Part shown: positions 1 to 9,951 of the stretch, one piece after another
Layout of the letters: each line of letters starts with the position of its first letter
How positions within the stretch are numbered: the first letter of the stretch is position 1
Source of the DNA: Eonycteris spelaea
Lineage: Eukaryota > Chordata > Mammalia > Chiroptera > Pteropodidae
NCBI GenBank assembly: GCA_003508835.1
Contig: PUFA01000084.1
Coordinates: 3,100,001 to 3,164,000 of the forward strand
Length of the DNA: 64,000 bases
Direction: 5' to 3'
Translations under genes and position numbers: made by a program
The notes under the pieces: generated by a model
Databases searched by the model: none
Seen by the model: the letters and a program-made list of their open reading frames with translations, nothing else
Told to the model about the DNA's origin: nothing

Positions 1-249
1 GTCTTTCAAAAATCAAGACAGCAGTTTTTGAGAACTTACCCTTGGTGAACCCTAGAGACTTTAGAGGATGATAATTGGTACCTGCTAGTGACTCAGGAAA
101 GTTCTTTTAAAAGATCATGCAACATGGAGTTTGAGAATAATTCCAAGACTTTATATCAAAGCATTTTAAGTTTCTTTTGATCAAAAATAGGATGGGTAAC
201 TTCTGTTCATCTACTTTCCAGCACATTGTGTATATAGGTGTGTAAGTAC

Positions 250-455
250 ATGTTCAGAGTTGAAATCAGAATGTTTGGATTTATATTATGCCTATTTAAT
301 CTTTGCATAGTTAAGCAAGTCACTTAATTCCTTGGAACCATGATTTTTCTCATCTTTCAAATAGGAATATTTTACTCTATCTCAAAGAAGTGATGTAAGA
401 ATTGAGTGAGAAAATGCCTTGAGACTGTCAACTCTACAAAAATGTTGTTATTTTC
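250..455 (+). repeat. MIR SINE relic, sense
   Basis: The stretch follows the MIR order: a body with a GCAAGTCACTTAATTC-type core (the ancestral 'gcaagttacttaacctc' block), then a 'cctcatctgtaaaatggg'-like block seen as CTCATCTTTCAAATAGG, then 'gagtgagaaaatgcc' in place of the 3' part. It is diverged and non-coding. MIRs are tRNA-derived SINEs that were active early in mammalian history. The orientation follows from the core. Edges are uncertain by about 20 bases. Confidence 0.75.
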
Positions 456-2671
456 ATCCTCCAATGTAGACTATTAGAAATAGAACCAACTTTCTATTTT
501 TTGAGATGGTCACTTTTGAATGCATTAAAGTATTTGTTTACTTGATTTGATGGTGATGAGGATGTTGTCGAAAATAATAGTGTTTTAAAGTGCGTATGCT
601 CTTTATGAAATTCAACTAAGCAACTAATTTTTCCCTTTCTCACCTCATTTTCTGAGTTATGTTAAAATGTGGACTGGAATGGATCACAGAGACAAAAGCC
701 ACAGACCAAGAAAGGGCAAATAAGTTCTAAGCAGCATATTTTAGTGTAAACCAGAGTGCACCTTTTTTTACACAGTTGTGCCAGAATTAATCAAAGCAAA
801 ATTTAATGAACCGAAAAAGACTTTATACCTTGTGGACATGAACACTAAACATCTAACCCCAACTAGTATTTAGAATGCCTTAAAGATCTCAAAATTATTA
901 TCAAAAATTGGTGTGCTTACAAATATACCATAGAAAACTTAGCTTTAAAAAATGAGGAGGGTGGGGGTTGTGAAGTGTAGAAGGGGGACCTTATACTAGC
1001 TCTCATCACAATGAAAACTGAAACACTTTCATAAATCAAATTTTTGACATTTGGAATCAAGATGTTATGAATTCAAATCAGTTTTGCTTGAGAGAACCAG
1101 ACATCTCAACCACCTCTAAAATCAATCAATCAATCAATTAATTAAACTCAAAAGTGAGTTGATATAAACCAAACATATACTTCAAAAGTGTCAAATAATA
1201 TGTCTTTTTAAAGGCTGTTTGAGATGTAAAATACCTAGACCTCATTCCTTTACTTAGTTTAGCCTCAGGATCTTAAATATTATCAAGGTGGTATTATTAT
1301 CTTGTGGATGGTGGTGAAGGAGCTTTGTCAGCAGGTATAGATAGCTACAAGTTCCAGAACTGAGTTTTGTATTTCAAGTTTTCTTACTCTGAGGAAAGTT
1401 CATTCCTCTCTACATTGGCAAATTTTAAAGAACCAGGTGCTTTTCTTGACTAATTTTAGTAATAGCCTTGGAAAAACAGTAAATACATTTCTGGGACATT
1501 CAGATTTATTTATCTTAGAGGATAATGAAATATTTGCCTGATGACCTGCATCTGTGACCTGACCAGGAAAAATGCAGCTCTCTCAATGTGTAGGGCACTT
1601 GCCCTCTGCCTACTGATTTGGCATCCATGAAATATACCATGGAGTGTCAAGCCCTGCTTTAGAAATGCCTTTGGGTCAAGTCCAGTGGATGACCTGCTAT
1701 GAAGACCAACACTAACTGGGTAAACTAGAGACACTTTTATAAATTTGTAATCTTCACATGATCTCACTTTGAAAAAAAAACATCTGAGAAATACTATTAG
1801 TACTACTATTTTCATTGTTCAATATGTTTTGTATAAAGAAATTTTAAAACAACTTCTGTATATTTAACTCTGGAACTTCGTTTTACTGTACCTTAGTAGA
1901 TCCCAGCCCAAATATGTACACATTTATGTTGGTTTTTCTTTACTAAAATATATTAGATTTACTATTCTAATATTCTATTTTGAGAAGCCAAGTGAATAAT
2001 TCAAGAAATTGAACTGGTTTCTTTATTGAAAAGAATGAGTTACCACAAAAATACACTATTATGAAGGAATGTGAACATAAATAAGAAAAATACAATTACA
2101 TATAAAATGTTATTCTATAAAAACATGAACATCTGCTCTTTAATTAATTAATTGATCAAGCAAGAAGACCTTGACCTGTCTTCTACTTAGATTTAGTAAT
2201 AGAATCCCAAATCCAGCTTTAGAAGTCCAAATTTTTATCTTCTGCTTTGCTCTACTTTTTTATGAGAGTCTGTACTGACCTAGAGAAGGCTACAAGTGAT
2301 AAGTGAGACCAACAGCCCAGCTCGGGGTAAAAATGTAGACTTCATATTTCTTCAAGTGGTTGTTAACACAGGGTAAAGGAACATTTAGATACAACCACCA
2401 AGAGCATAGGTATAAAACACCCTAAGTCGCTCTCCCCTATAAGGAAGATAAATTTTGTGAGAAAATTTTTTTTTTAATTTTACTTCCCAAAGAAACTGGA
2501 TTTTATTTAAGTTGTGTGTCTGCCGACTTAAATGTTTTTATTTAATTTTTAAAAAAATTTTCAATCACAATTCATATAAAATATTATATTAGCATTGAAT
2601 GTGAGAAAATACATTTGCAATTTGAACATTCTGAGTTAGCTTTCTGTATTGGTTAGGAAGCATTGCAGAAC
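456..2671. other. single-copy AT-rich DNA, no gene seen
   Basis: No exon-like, RNA-like or transposon-like signal was recognised, apart from a short (AATC)n tract at about 1,120-1,140. A 101-codon minus-strand frame at 1,510-1,815 has no recognisable domain and opens inside A/T runs. The base composition is like the rest of the window. Confidence 0.5.
1120..1145. repeat. (AATC)n microsatellite
   Basis: About five tandem ATCA units are followed by ATTA units. It is a short simple repeat with no further meaning visible. Confidence 0.8.
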
Positions 2672-2673
2672 TA

Positions 2674-2843
2674 TGGGTATACTTCATTTTAATGTGCTTT
2701 GCTTTATTGCACTTCACGAATGTGTTTTTTACAAGTTGAAGGCAAGACTCTACCAACAAAAAGTTTAGAACTCTCAATATTGCGATACTTGCTGTATTGT
2801 GGCGGTCTGGAGCAGAACCCATAATATGTCCAAGATATTCCTG
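2674..2843 (+). mobile_element. Tigger1-type pogo/mariner MITE, internally deleted
   Basis: The left end (GGGTATACTTCATTTTAATG and the following TGCTTTGCTTTATTGC) and the right end (TTGCGATACTTGCTGTATTG, then GGCGGTCTGGAGCAGAACCC, ending in GATATTCCTG) match the two ends of the human Tigger1 DNA transposon as I know it. Between them, GGCAAGACTCTACCAACAAA is the remnant of the last transposase codons, so the middle of about 2.2 kb is missing. TA dinucleotides at 2,672-2,673 and 2,844-2,845 fit the TA target duplication of this superfamily. There is no functional transposase. Two minus-strand frames of 113 and 68 codons overlap this region and are by-products. Confidence 0.85.
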
Positions 2844-2904
2844 TAAATGCCAATAGAAATAGACCCAAAGGCAGATGGAGGAAGGGGCATAATAGTGCAA
2901 ATAA

Positions 2905-3105
2905 AAGGACAAGCTTTGGGGCTTGAACAAACTGTGTTCAAATGGGAACTACTGCTTTCTAGCTGAACAGTCGAGCACATGTGACTTAATTTCTCAGAGG
3001 CTTAGTTTCTTCATCTCTAAATAGGGCTAGTAATGTTATTTTTCTGAGTAATTATTATGGCTAAGTAGTACTTAAATATTCAGTAGGTATTCAGTATTAC
3101 TATTT
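2905..3105 (+). repeat. MIR SINE relic, sense
   Basis: MIR features appear in order: a 'tggg.act.ctgctttctagctg' segment, CACATGTGACTTAATTTCTC, the 'cttagtttcttcatctct' block, AAATAGGGCTAGTAATGTTA, and a tail with TATTCAGTAGGTATTCAGTA (compare 'gtaggcgctcaataaa'). It is about 200 bases, close to full length for MIR. Confidence 0.8.
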
Positions 3106-4149
3106 ATAAGTCTAGGACTTGATCTTCCTTATAAAATTATAACATAACAAATCAATTCCAACAAATACCACAGGAGAGGACCAAACATATCTGTCCATCA
3201 CTCTGTTTTGAAATGTGAACGGATGAGTAAGAGCCTTCTGTAAATATGAATTTTTAGGACAAATTGTCCAAATCAAGTGATGACTGCTCTGACATGGCAG
3301 TTTCTTCTTTTATATGAAAACAGCAACACCTAGGTTTAATTAATTTTCAAACTGCCATTCTAAATGTCATTATTTCACATGCCAGGGCAATTCATGATCC
3401 AGAATTAGTTCACATTTTGGCACAGAACCCCCAAATTTTCAGCTCTCTCTCCAAATTGTGCTAGGAAACATAGTCCCAAACCAGAAGCTGCTTTTGCCAT
3501 TCAGAAATGGCCTGGACTGACCCTCTCTGATAGAGATCAGACGCAAGCCTCCTGAGAAGGTCTAGATATGCTTTCTGTCATCCTTCTGTCTCTGTCTCCT
3601 TCCTCCCTCTCTTCACCACTCAGATACCTTACTAAAACATCCTGCCACTTGGCATTCAGAGTAAAAATGGTGACTGTAAAGAGGGCAATAAACGTAAATG
3701 ATACCTGTGGGTAATAGGTTTGAAATTGCTGTGTTCCTTGGTAACTGGATATAATTATAAGTACCTTGGATTCCGTAGGGCTACAGTGCAATTATCATTC
3801 TCATTTTCAGCATAAAAGAGAAGGATTACAACAATGTTGCCACAGTTCAGTTACGTGAGAAAAGGGATCTTACCAAAAAGATGTCAGCATTTCTGCATAC
3901 TTTTCTCAATGCTCATTTCACATTGGGAGCCTGTGTACTTATAAGTCTAAAAAAAACACAAATCAGTGTGATTAAATTTGTACAAGTTGCAATACATCAC
4001 CATTATAATAAGGATACTGCAGTGTTCCTTAGTAAGTTAAAAATAAAAAAAAAAAAGTGTGGGAAAGTAATGTGATACCACTGCATTGTAGCAGTGGGCT
4101 GGTTACTATATATTTTAGAAGTAATTAAAGACAATTGGGTGATACTTCC
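3106..4149. other. single-copy DNA, no gene seen
   Basis: No repeat or gene was recognised. The minus-strand frame of 84 codons at 3,537-3,791 and the plus-strand frame of 64 codons at 3,881-4,075 show no family resemblance. The second one runs into an A12 tract at about 4,050. Confidence 0.45.
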
Positions 4150-4430
4150 CAGCCTAATGAGTGATTCTGCCAAAGCTTCTCAGCAGGGGGACCCCTGTGT
4201 GTTACTGTGCATTTCCATGGTGTTTACTGGGGTAATGAGTGTTATTGCTGTGGTGTAACAGCAGGGTGCACTGCTCGCTGTGTTTCCCAAGAGCTGTCGT
4301 GATTAGTAGGCAAAATGTGATTGCTCTTTTGCTAGACACCAATAATGATCTGTTCCTATACAGTTCCATAGTAATTACCAAATGCATACTGCTATTTCCC
4401 AGGGTGTTTGCTTTGAAAAAACAAGAACCG
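4150..4430. promoter_or_regulatory. candidate conserved non-coding block
   Basis: This complex, non-repetitive stretch is richer in G+C than its flanks and carries clustered homeodomain/POU-like text (GTAATTACCAAATGCATACT, a TAATTA core beside ATGCAT) and several GTGTTTAC-like forkhead cores. It resembles no interspersed repeat I recognise. Overlapping frames of 61 and 69 codons on opposite strands are unlikely to be coding. The call rests on composition only, since no alignment was available. Confidence 0.3.
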
Positions 4431-4855
4431 TTTTTAAAAATTAATTAAATTAATTAATTTATTTTGCTATTTAGGCGTAATGACATCCTTTCTAATTGGG
4501 TTATAGAATATATAATTGTGAAATTGTAATCACTGACTCATATACCATGTTTGCTGTTGCTTCTCCTTGGCCTTGGAAGTGGGGTTGCCATTGGTGGCGT
4601 TGTTCAAGCAGGAGAGAGGGGATGACAGAAAGAAGGAAAAATAGACCTGTCACACAGCATCATCTTATACACTTTAACGGTAACATTTGAACATTCTGCC
4701 TCTACATCCCCTTCCTTAGATTCTAAGAACGGTGACAGTCTATCAGTCAAGAGGACACACAGTCAGCAGAATAAAGTCTCAGATCAGCCAAAATTTTGAT
4801 TTGACCTTATAAGATATAAGTACAGAGAACTTTTTTGGTTTAAAATATTTTGACT

Positions 4856-5392
4856 GTGTATGGGTGCAAAAAATAATTTCTTCGCAACTTTCTAAGTTCT
4901 TCTGCCTGGGCTAGTGATCAGATTAACATGAAACAGAGATTAACAGGAGAAAATAACCAAATGTCATCTGTATGTACATGTGGGGGTGCCAGAAGACCAG
5001 AGGGTAGATTGGGTAGTTGAGGTTTATATGCCATCTTGAGCTATGGAGAAAAGATGGTTGGGGTTTGGGACTTCAAAGTCCGGGAAGGCAATTCTCATGG
5101 AGATGGGAAAACAAGTGTTTGGTAAACAAATGCTTGCCTGGCCATTTTTAACAATGGGGAACAGAGAGGACTTTGAACAAATGAACCTTGCTAGGTTCCT
5201 CCTTACCTATACACACTAGTTCATATTAAACCATAGTTATCTGTGATGAGACCTCCCTTTCTGGAGCAGTTCCTCTATGTAAATTCCTCTTAGGCAGTCA
5301 GAGGGAAGGTCAAAGGTTTTTCCTGAGTCTTCTTAAAAATACTCAATATCCCAACAGACATATTTTTGGGTGGCAAACTCTGCTTTCCTTCA
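4856..5392 (-). mobile_element. probable solo LTR of an endogenous retrovirus, antisense
   Basis: Read on the minus strand, this segment of about 537 bases starts TGAAGG and ends ...CACCCATACACA, which are TG...CA LTR ends. A promoter-like ATATAA lies at 5,022-5,027 on the minus strand (+ strand TTATAT). About 80 bases before the 3' end, the text 'cctgttaatctctgtttcatgttaatctg' resembles the R/U5 region of old class I LTRs, broken here only by small changes. No gag, pol or env is attached, so it would be a recombined solo LTR. A target-site duplication could not be fixed. The family is not named because I recognise only the style. Confidence 0.45.
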
Positions 5393-5594
5393 ACTTACTG
5401 TCCACATCAATGACAAAAAAGATTTCATTGATTCTGATGTTCTCACTTAGGAGCCTGTCGCTGTCTTAACCCTTGATTTTCATTTAATTTTCATTAAATG
5501 TGACCCATTTAAGTGCAGGAGAAGCACTATGGGTAAGCAGGTTGGAGCATGTGATTTTGGTTCTACCCTTATAGAGATTACAACTGATGATGGA

Positions 5595-5852
5595 GAATGA
5601 TGGTAAAGGCTAAGTGCCTTGGAATCTTACTGCCTGAATTTTTTAAGTCCCAACTTTACCACTTAGGAGCGGGGGCTCCATGAACAAATGTCTTAATCTC
5701 TCCCAGCCTATTTCCTTATTTGTAGAAAGAGAACAATAGTAGTACCTGCTCATAGGTTTATTATAAGATTTCATGAGAGAATTATGTTGAACGTTTATCA
5801 AAATGCCTGTTTAGATGTAGTTCTCACTAAATATTAGCTATGATTATTATTT
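5595..5852 (+). repeat. MIR SINE relic, sense, near full length
   Basis: All MIR parts are visible: the tRNA-related head with CTTGGAATCTTACTGCCTGA, the CCAACTTTACCACTTAGGAG body, a short GC-rich interruption, ATGTCTTAATCTCTCCCAGC, AATAGTAGTACCTGCTCATA, and a tail with TCTCACTAAATATTAGCTAT. It has no coding content. Confidence 0.85.
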
Positions 5853-6879
5853 AACTTGTTGAGTCTTAATAGGAAAGTATTATTATTTGATCATTAAGTC
5901 CTTTTTACCTCTCCAAATCTTAGAATCAGTGATATTTTATCTTTGCAGATATGTCAAAGGCAGAAAATAGACAAACACACCTAAAATTAGGGCTACTCCT
6001 TAACCTGAAATATCTTGTTTTCTCAGTTCTCAACTTTACACACTAGACAGTCAATAAATCTGAATTATGCATTCTAGCCATGGTAGAAACAAAAGAGGAA
6101 AGAACCTCAGACCGATCAAATGGGAAAATAAGTCCAGCCACCATTAACACTGGTATCTACAACACTCCATGCAAAATTAAACTCAGGAGTGGCAGCCAAA
6201 TGAGAGAAAGCTGTTATGAGGTCTAATCAGTGAGGTATAAAAAGCTCTTCTTGTAAGTCTCTGTGAGGAGTGTTGAGATTTCTTTCACTTTTAGGACTTC
6301 TCTACAGAAATTTTAGGTTGACAACACTCATCTATCCATTTTCACCCAAGTACTATTTAGTTTCCCTGTAAAATTCAACTTGAAAGTGCTTTACACCATC
6401 AAAAATCTTGGAGCTAAAAGAATTTCTCCCATTGCTGTATAGCACAGAGAGACTTAGAATGTGACCCTCTCAACAGAGAGGCTAGAACTTTAGTCAGTTC
6501 CTGGGAATGAACTTCTGTAGTTAGTATTTTGGAAAGAATAGGAGAGTGAACCTTCATATTGGTGGTTCTGTACAACACTAGACCTTAGGCATTTGATGGA
6601 GACTTTACACTTGTGTAGAACTGGGACACTTGAAGAACAATTCTGAATTCCTTGCAATTAGTATTAAAACTACCCAGATACTGAAGCCCATGCTGACAGC
6701 AGACAGCGCAAAACTGAATGTGAAGGGATCTGCCAATAACATAAACTAGATAGATCAGAAAGTTGGTAAGACTCAGGCATTTTAACTTCAAGCCACATCT
6801 ATGGGCTTCACCAGCCCACGCTGTATAGTATCAGTGTTGTATATATAATAACATGCATACTAATTGTTCAGTAAATCAG
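5853..6879. other. single-copy DNA, no gene seen
   Basis: No repeats or exons were recognised. A 68-codon minus-strand frame at 6,585-6,791 has no recognisable domain. Confidence 0.45.
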
Positions 6880-7400
6880 ATGCATTTAAAATTCCAGTGA
6901 GTGGATTTTTAGCATGTGTTAATCCTTTTATGGTTTATATAAGGCCCTGGGCGGAGAAGTAAAACAGGCCAGACCAAGACAATAACTGCAGATGGGAATT
7001 CTTATATGCAGCGATGTCAGGCTTGGTGGGCGGTACCCCTGCAGAAATGTTCCTCCACGTGGCTTATTTCACATCTGGCTAGGCTCAGGAACATGCGGCC
7101 CTGCAGATCTATTCCCTGCTAACTCCGTGTCCTCCATCATTTTTCCATGGCGTGTCCGTCTATCTTCATGAGCACCATTTTTTATTAATCAGCGAAACGT
7201 TTGAGCCTTTGAAATTGAAATGGATTTCAGTCTTCTTTATATATTAATTATTGATAAATGGAGCCTGGGAGATAAGAAAGAAGCCTGGCGTGATTAAAGA
7301 CAGATAGTTTTTAATTTTATGTCTCTTGCAGTGACAGAGAAATTTAGTTTAATAGGAGTAATTTTTCAAAGGAGATGTAATCATGAGGGAGGGTGTACAG
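6880..7400. promoter_or_regulatory. candidate enhancer-like conserved block, CpG-retaining
   Basis: The stretch holds roughly a dozen CpGs in about 350 bases (for example in GGGCGGAG, GGGCGGTACC, CCACGTGGC, ATGCGGCCC, GGCGTGTCCG, CAGCGAAACG), while the flanking kilobases hold only a few. An E-box CACGTG lies in CTCCACGTGG, and TAAT homeodomain cores lie in TTTTTATTAATCAG and TATTAATTATTGATAAATGG. It is not a repeat I know and has no long reading frame. Retained CpGs in an AT-rich desert usually mean selective constraint or germline hypomethylation, so a distal enhancer or ancient conserved element is likely. An unrecognised exon is possible but no frame supports it. Confidence 0.45.
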
Positions 7401-7714
7401 AAAGTGGGCAAAGTATACTAAAAAAGAAAGAACTTGTAAGAGACATTGACTGATTCCATTGATTACCTAAAAATTTCCTAGAAGGCATTATCAAGAGGTC
7501 TGGGTAGAAATCTCTTGAAAGTTGTATCTCTACTTTTGACGATATGAATTATAACCAAAGAATCAGATTCTATTATATTATTTTCAAAGGCCCATATTTT
7601 CAGCTAAGACAATGTCATATCTTGTACATTATTTTAGTCTTTCCTAACATATACAAAATCTCAAACAGCCTTCATTATGTAACACCCCAAACATAATATT
7701 AAAATGCTCTGAGG
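7401..7714. other. single-copy DNA, no feature seen
   Basis: This is AT-rich DNA with no recognisable repeat or exon. Confidence 0.45.
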
Positions 7715-7890
7715 CATAGTAGAAAAATTATCAGGCAAATGGGATTGCTGAGTTTCATCCTAGTTCCATCATTTATTAGCTTGCCTTGAGCAGTCACTTA
7801 ACCTTCTAGAGTCTCAATTTTTCCTTATGGAAAATAGAGATACTATCCCTTCTGCCAGGTCCATAGGTAGTTCCTGAGGCTCAAATAAAA
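7715..7890 (+). repeat. MIR SINE relic, sense
   Basis: CATTTATTAGCTTGCCTTGA, CAGTCACTTAACCTTCTAGA, TCAATTTTTCCTTATGGAAA and AATAGAGATACTATCCCTTC follow the MIR body in order. It ends in an A-rich tract (7,887-7,900). Confidence 0.8.
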
Positions 7891-7900
7891 AAAAAAAAAT

Positions 7901-8464
7901 TACCATGAGTAATTTCTGAGGCTCTTCTTAACTCAAGAAAGCTAAGATTTTCTGATGAAAAGATCAATCTTTTTTATGGGTCCATCAGTTACTAACTATT
8001 CCATGCCAACATGTTTCTTTATTTTCCACATAAATGATTAATTTTCTTGAATACCACAAATATATTTGAGCCCTATGATAACGTCCCAGGGTCTTCCTAG
8101 GATCTGGAGATTGGAAAAAAAAAAAAAAATTATCGTAGCCTGCACCCCTAAGGATTTCTCATTCCTCACATTCATTTCTTGTTGAAGTATCTGTCTTTTT
8201 ACCAGGGATGATCTGCCCTTCCACTGCCAGGTTAGCACAATGAACCGTCCACTGTTGTATTTAGAGGAGTCAACCAGGGAGGGGGAAAGCATTGCATTAG
8301 GAGGGATAATACGGGAGGAAGGAAGTAGAAGGGAGAGGAGGAGGGTTTGCTTTTGTTCATGTCAGAACAGCCCTGGGCCTAGGCTCCACTTCAAGACCGT
8401 ATACTTCAGACTTGGCCATCTGAATGATAGGGAAAAAAGATCCCTAGATACTACCCTGCCTTGC
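7901..8464. other. single-copy DNA, no gene seen
   Basis: An A14 tract lies at about 8,116-8,129. Overlapping frames of 84 codons (minus) and 77 codons (plus) have no recognisable domain. Confidence 0.4.
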
Positions 8465-8720
8465 CTATTTTAGTGATTATCTCTTAACTGGGCTTCCATA
8501 TTAATCTTCCTAAAACCTTTCATTATGTTCTTACTCTGCTCAAAAGCCTTCGATGGCTCTCACTCGCACCGCTCTAAATCCATCTCTAAATCCATCTTTC
8601 TTTATTTCTTTCCTTCTTCCAGTCTCTTTCCCTCTTTAATTCATTTTATGTTTGGATGTGTCTCATATCTCCTCAATAATATTGCTAGATTCCCTGGAGT
8701 GCCGTACACAATTATTCCCA
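8465..8720 (+). repeat. L2 LINE relic, sense
   Basis: CTTCCTAAAACCTTTCATTA, then CTTACTCTGCTCAAAAGCCT and TCGATGGCTCTCACT follow the L2 3' segment known as 'cttcctaaaa...cccctgctcaaaaaccttcaatggctcccc'. The match weakens after about 8,585. L2 elements are ancient CR1-clade LINEs, and no open frame remains. Confidence 0.65.
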
Positions 8721-9059
8721 GGTAACTTGCATGGAGTCTGAAGTCAACAAATGTTTTAAAATTGATTATAACCCTGTAACTTAGCACTTGCTTTTACAGT
8801 TTTATATTTCATTCTAATTTATGTGAGCATAACAATTTTTCATACTAGATAATATATTTTTTAAGTAATAATGTTATCTTAAACTTATAATACAACTGAA
8901 GAATCTATCAGTATTTGATTTTAAAGAGGTCTTTGCTAATTGATACTAAGATGTAAGTTTTCTGGCAATAAAGCCCATTTCCTCGGTGAAATTTAAAGAA
9001 ATTATTATCATAAGACATTCTTTCCTGGTCTGTTCCCTTTCCTCTAGGAACTCAACATA

Positions 9060-9250
9060 CATGTGCACACACAAGCGCACAGAAACCCAGCCAGGAATAA
9101 TTATTGTTAAGGATGCATTTTGTAGATGGCATCACAGCCCCAGGTTTTCTGCTCTGAGCCATTAATAGAGCTCTACCCAGCACAGGTATCAGTCTATAAA
9201 ACCTGAAAGCATTCTTTATGGACTTTATGACAATAACAAATATACCTGTT
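9060..9250. promoter_or_regulatory. candidate conserved non-coding block
   Basis: A compact non-repetitive block has CCAGGAATAATTATTGTTAA, GAGCCATTAATAGAGCTCTA and TTCTTTATGGACTTTATGAC. It carries several homeodomain-type TAAT/TTTATG cores in a short span. Composition is the only evidence. Confidence 0.25.
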
Positions 9251-9767
9251 GAGAAAGGCTAAATCTATACATACAATGAGAAGTGCCTGCACTTTATCAG
9301 ATAGATAGCTTAAATATACTACTAATTTATAAACACTGCTTAACACTCATAAATATGGGCAAGAGATTAATTGTCCTTCTAGTCTTTTGTGTGTTTTTTA
9401 TCTTTTGTTTAGGTTCAGCATAATGGCTGGTATGGTCCACCTTTTGCTGTCCCCTGCCATGCTTGCTGGGATTGGTCGGGTCTTTGTATTGAGGTCTTAT
9501 TACTATTTTCAGAAAATTCTAATTTGTTATCACTGTTTTGCCAAAGGAGGCTTTGCTTCCCTCCAATAAGCTTTGCATAATGCTGGCTCCCAGCCTTACT
9601 TATTAGTCCAGAAATGACTGTGCTTTGCCCTAACTTACCGTCTTTCTAATCTGAGGATTCTGGGTTCTAGCCAACAGCATCTAGGCTCTGCTTTCTTTTT
9701 TTCCCCCTCTTAAATTATGTTGGGGTTAATTGGAATATGAGCTGAAAACACATTCTACTATTAGGCA

Positions 9768-9768
<1 letters not shown>
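9251..9768. other. single-copy DNA, no gene seen
   Basis: A 60-codon plus-strand frame at 9,387-9,569 was considered and is not supported. No repeat was recognised. Confidence 0.4.

Positions 9769-9807
<39 letters not shown>
9769..9807. repeat. (AC)n microsatellite
   Basis: About 19 uninterrupted AC units. It is likely length-polymorphic and can form Z-DNA. Confidence 0.98.
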
Positions 9808-9866
9808 ATCAAGGTACTAAACAACCTCTCTGCTGCAAATGTCTCTCTCTCTTCCTCCCCCACCCC

Positions 9867-9951
9867 GTGTGTGTGTGTGTGTGTGTGGTGTGTTGTGTCT
9901 GTGTGTGTGTGTCTGTGTGTGTGTGTCTGTGAGTCTGTGGTGTCTGTGTGG
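9867..9951. repeat. (GT)n microsatellite, interrupted
   Basis: GT repeats are broken by TCTG, GTGG and GAGTCTG interruptions over about 85 bases. The tract is the reverse complement of the (AC)n tract that ends 59 bases upstream. Frames called across both tracts on either strand (85 and 72 codons) are repeat artefacts. Confidence 0.97.
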
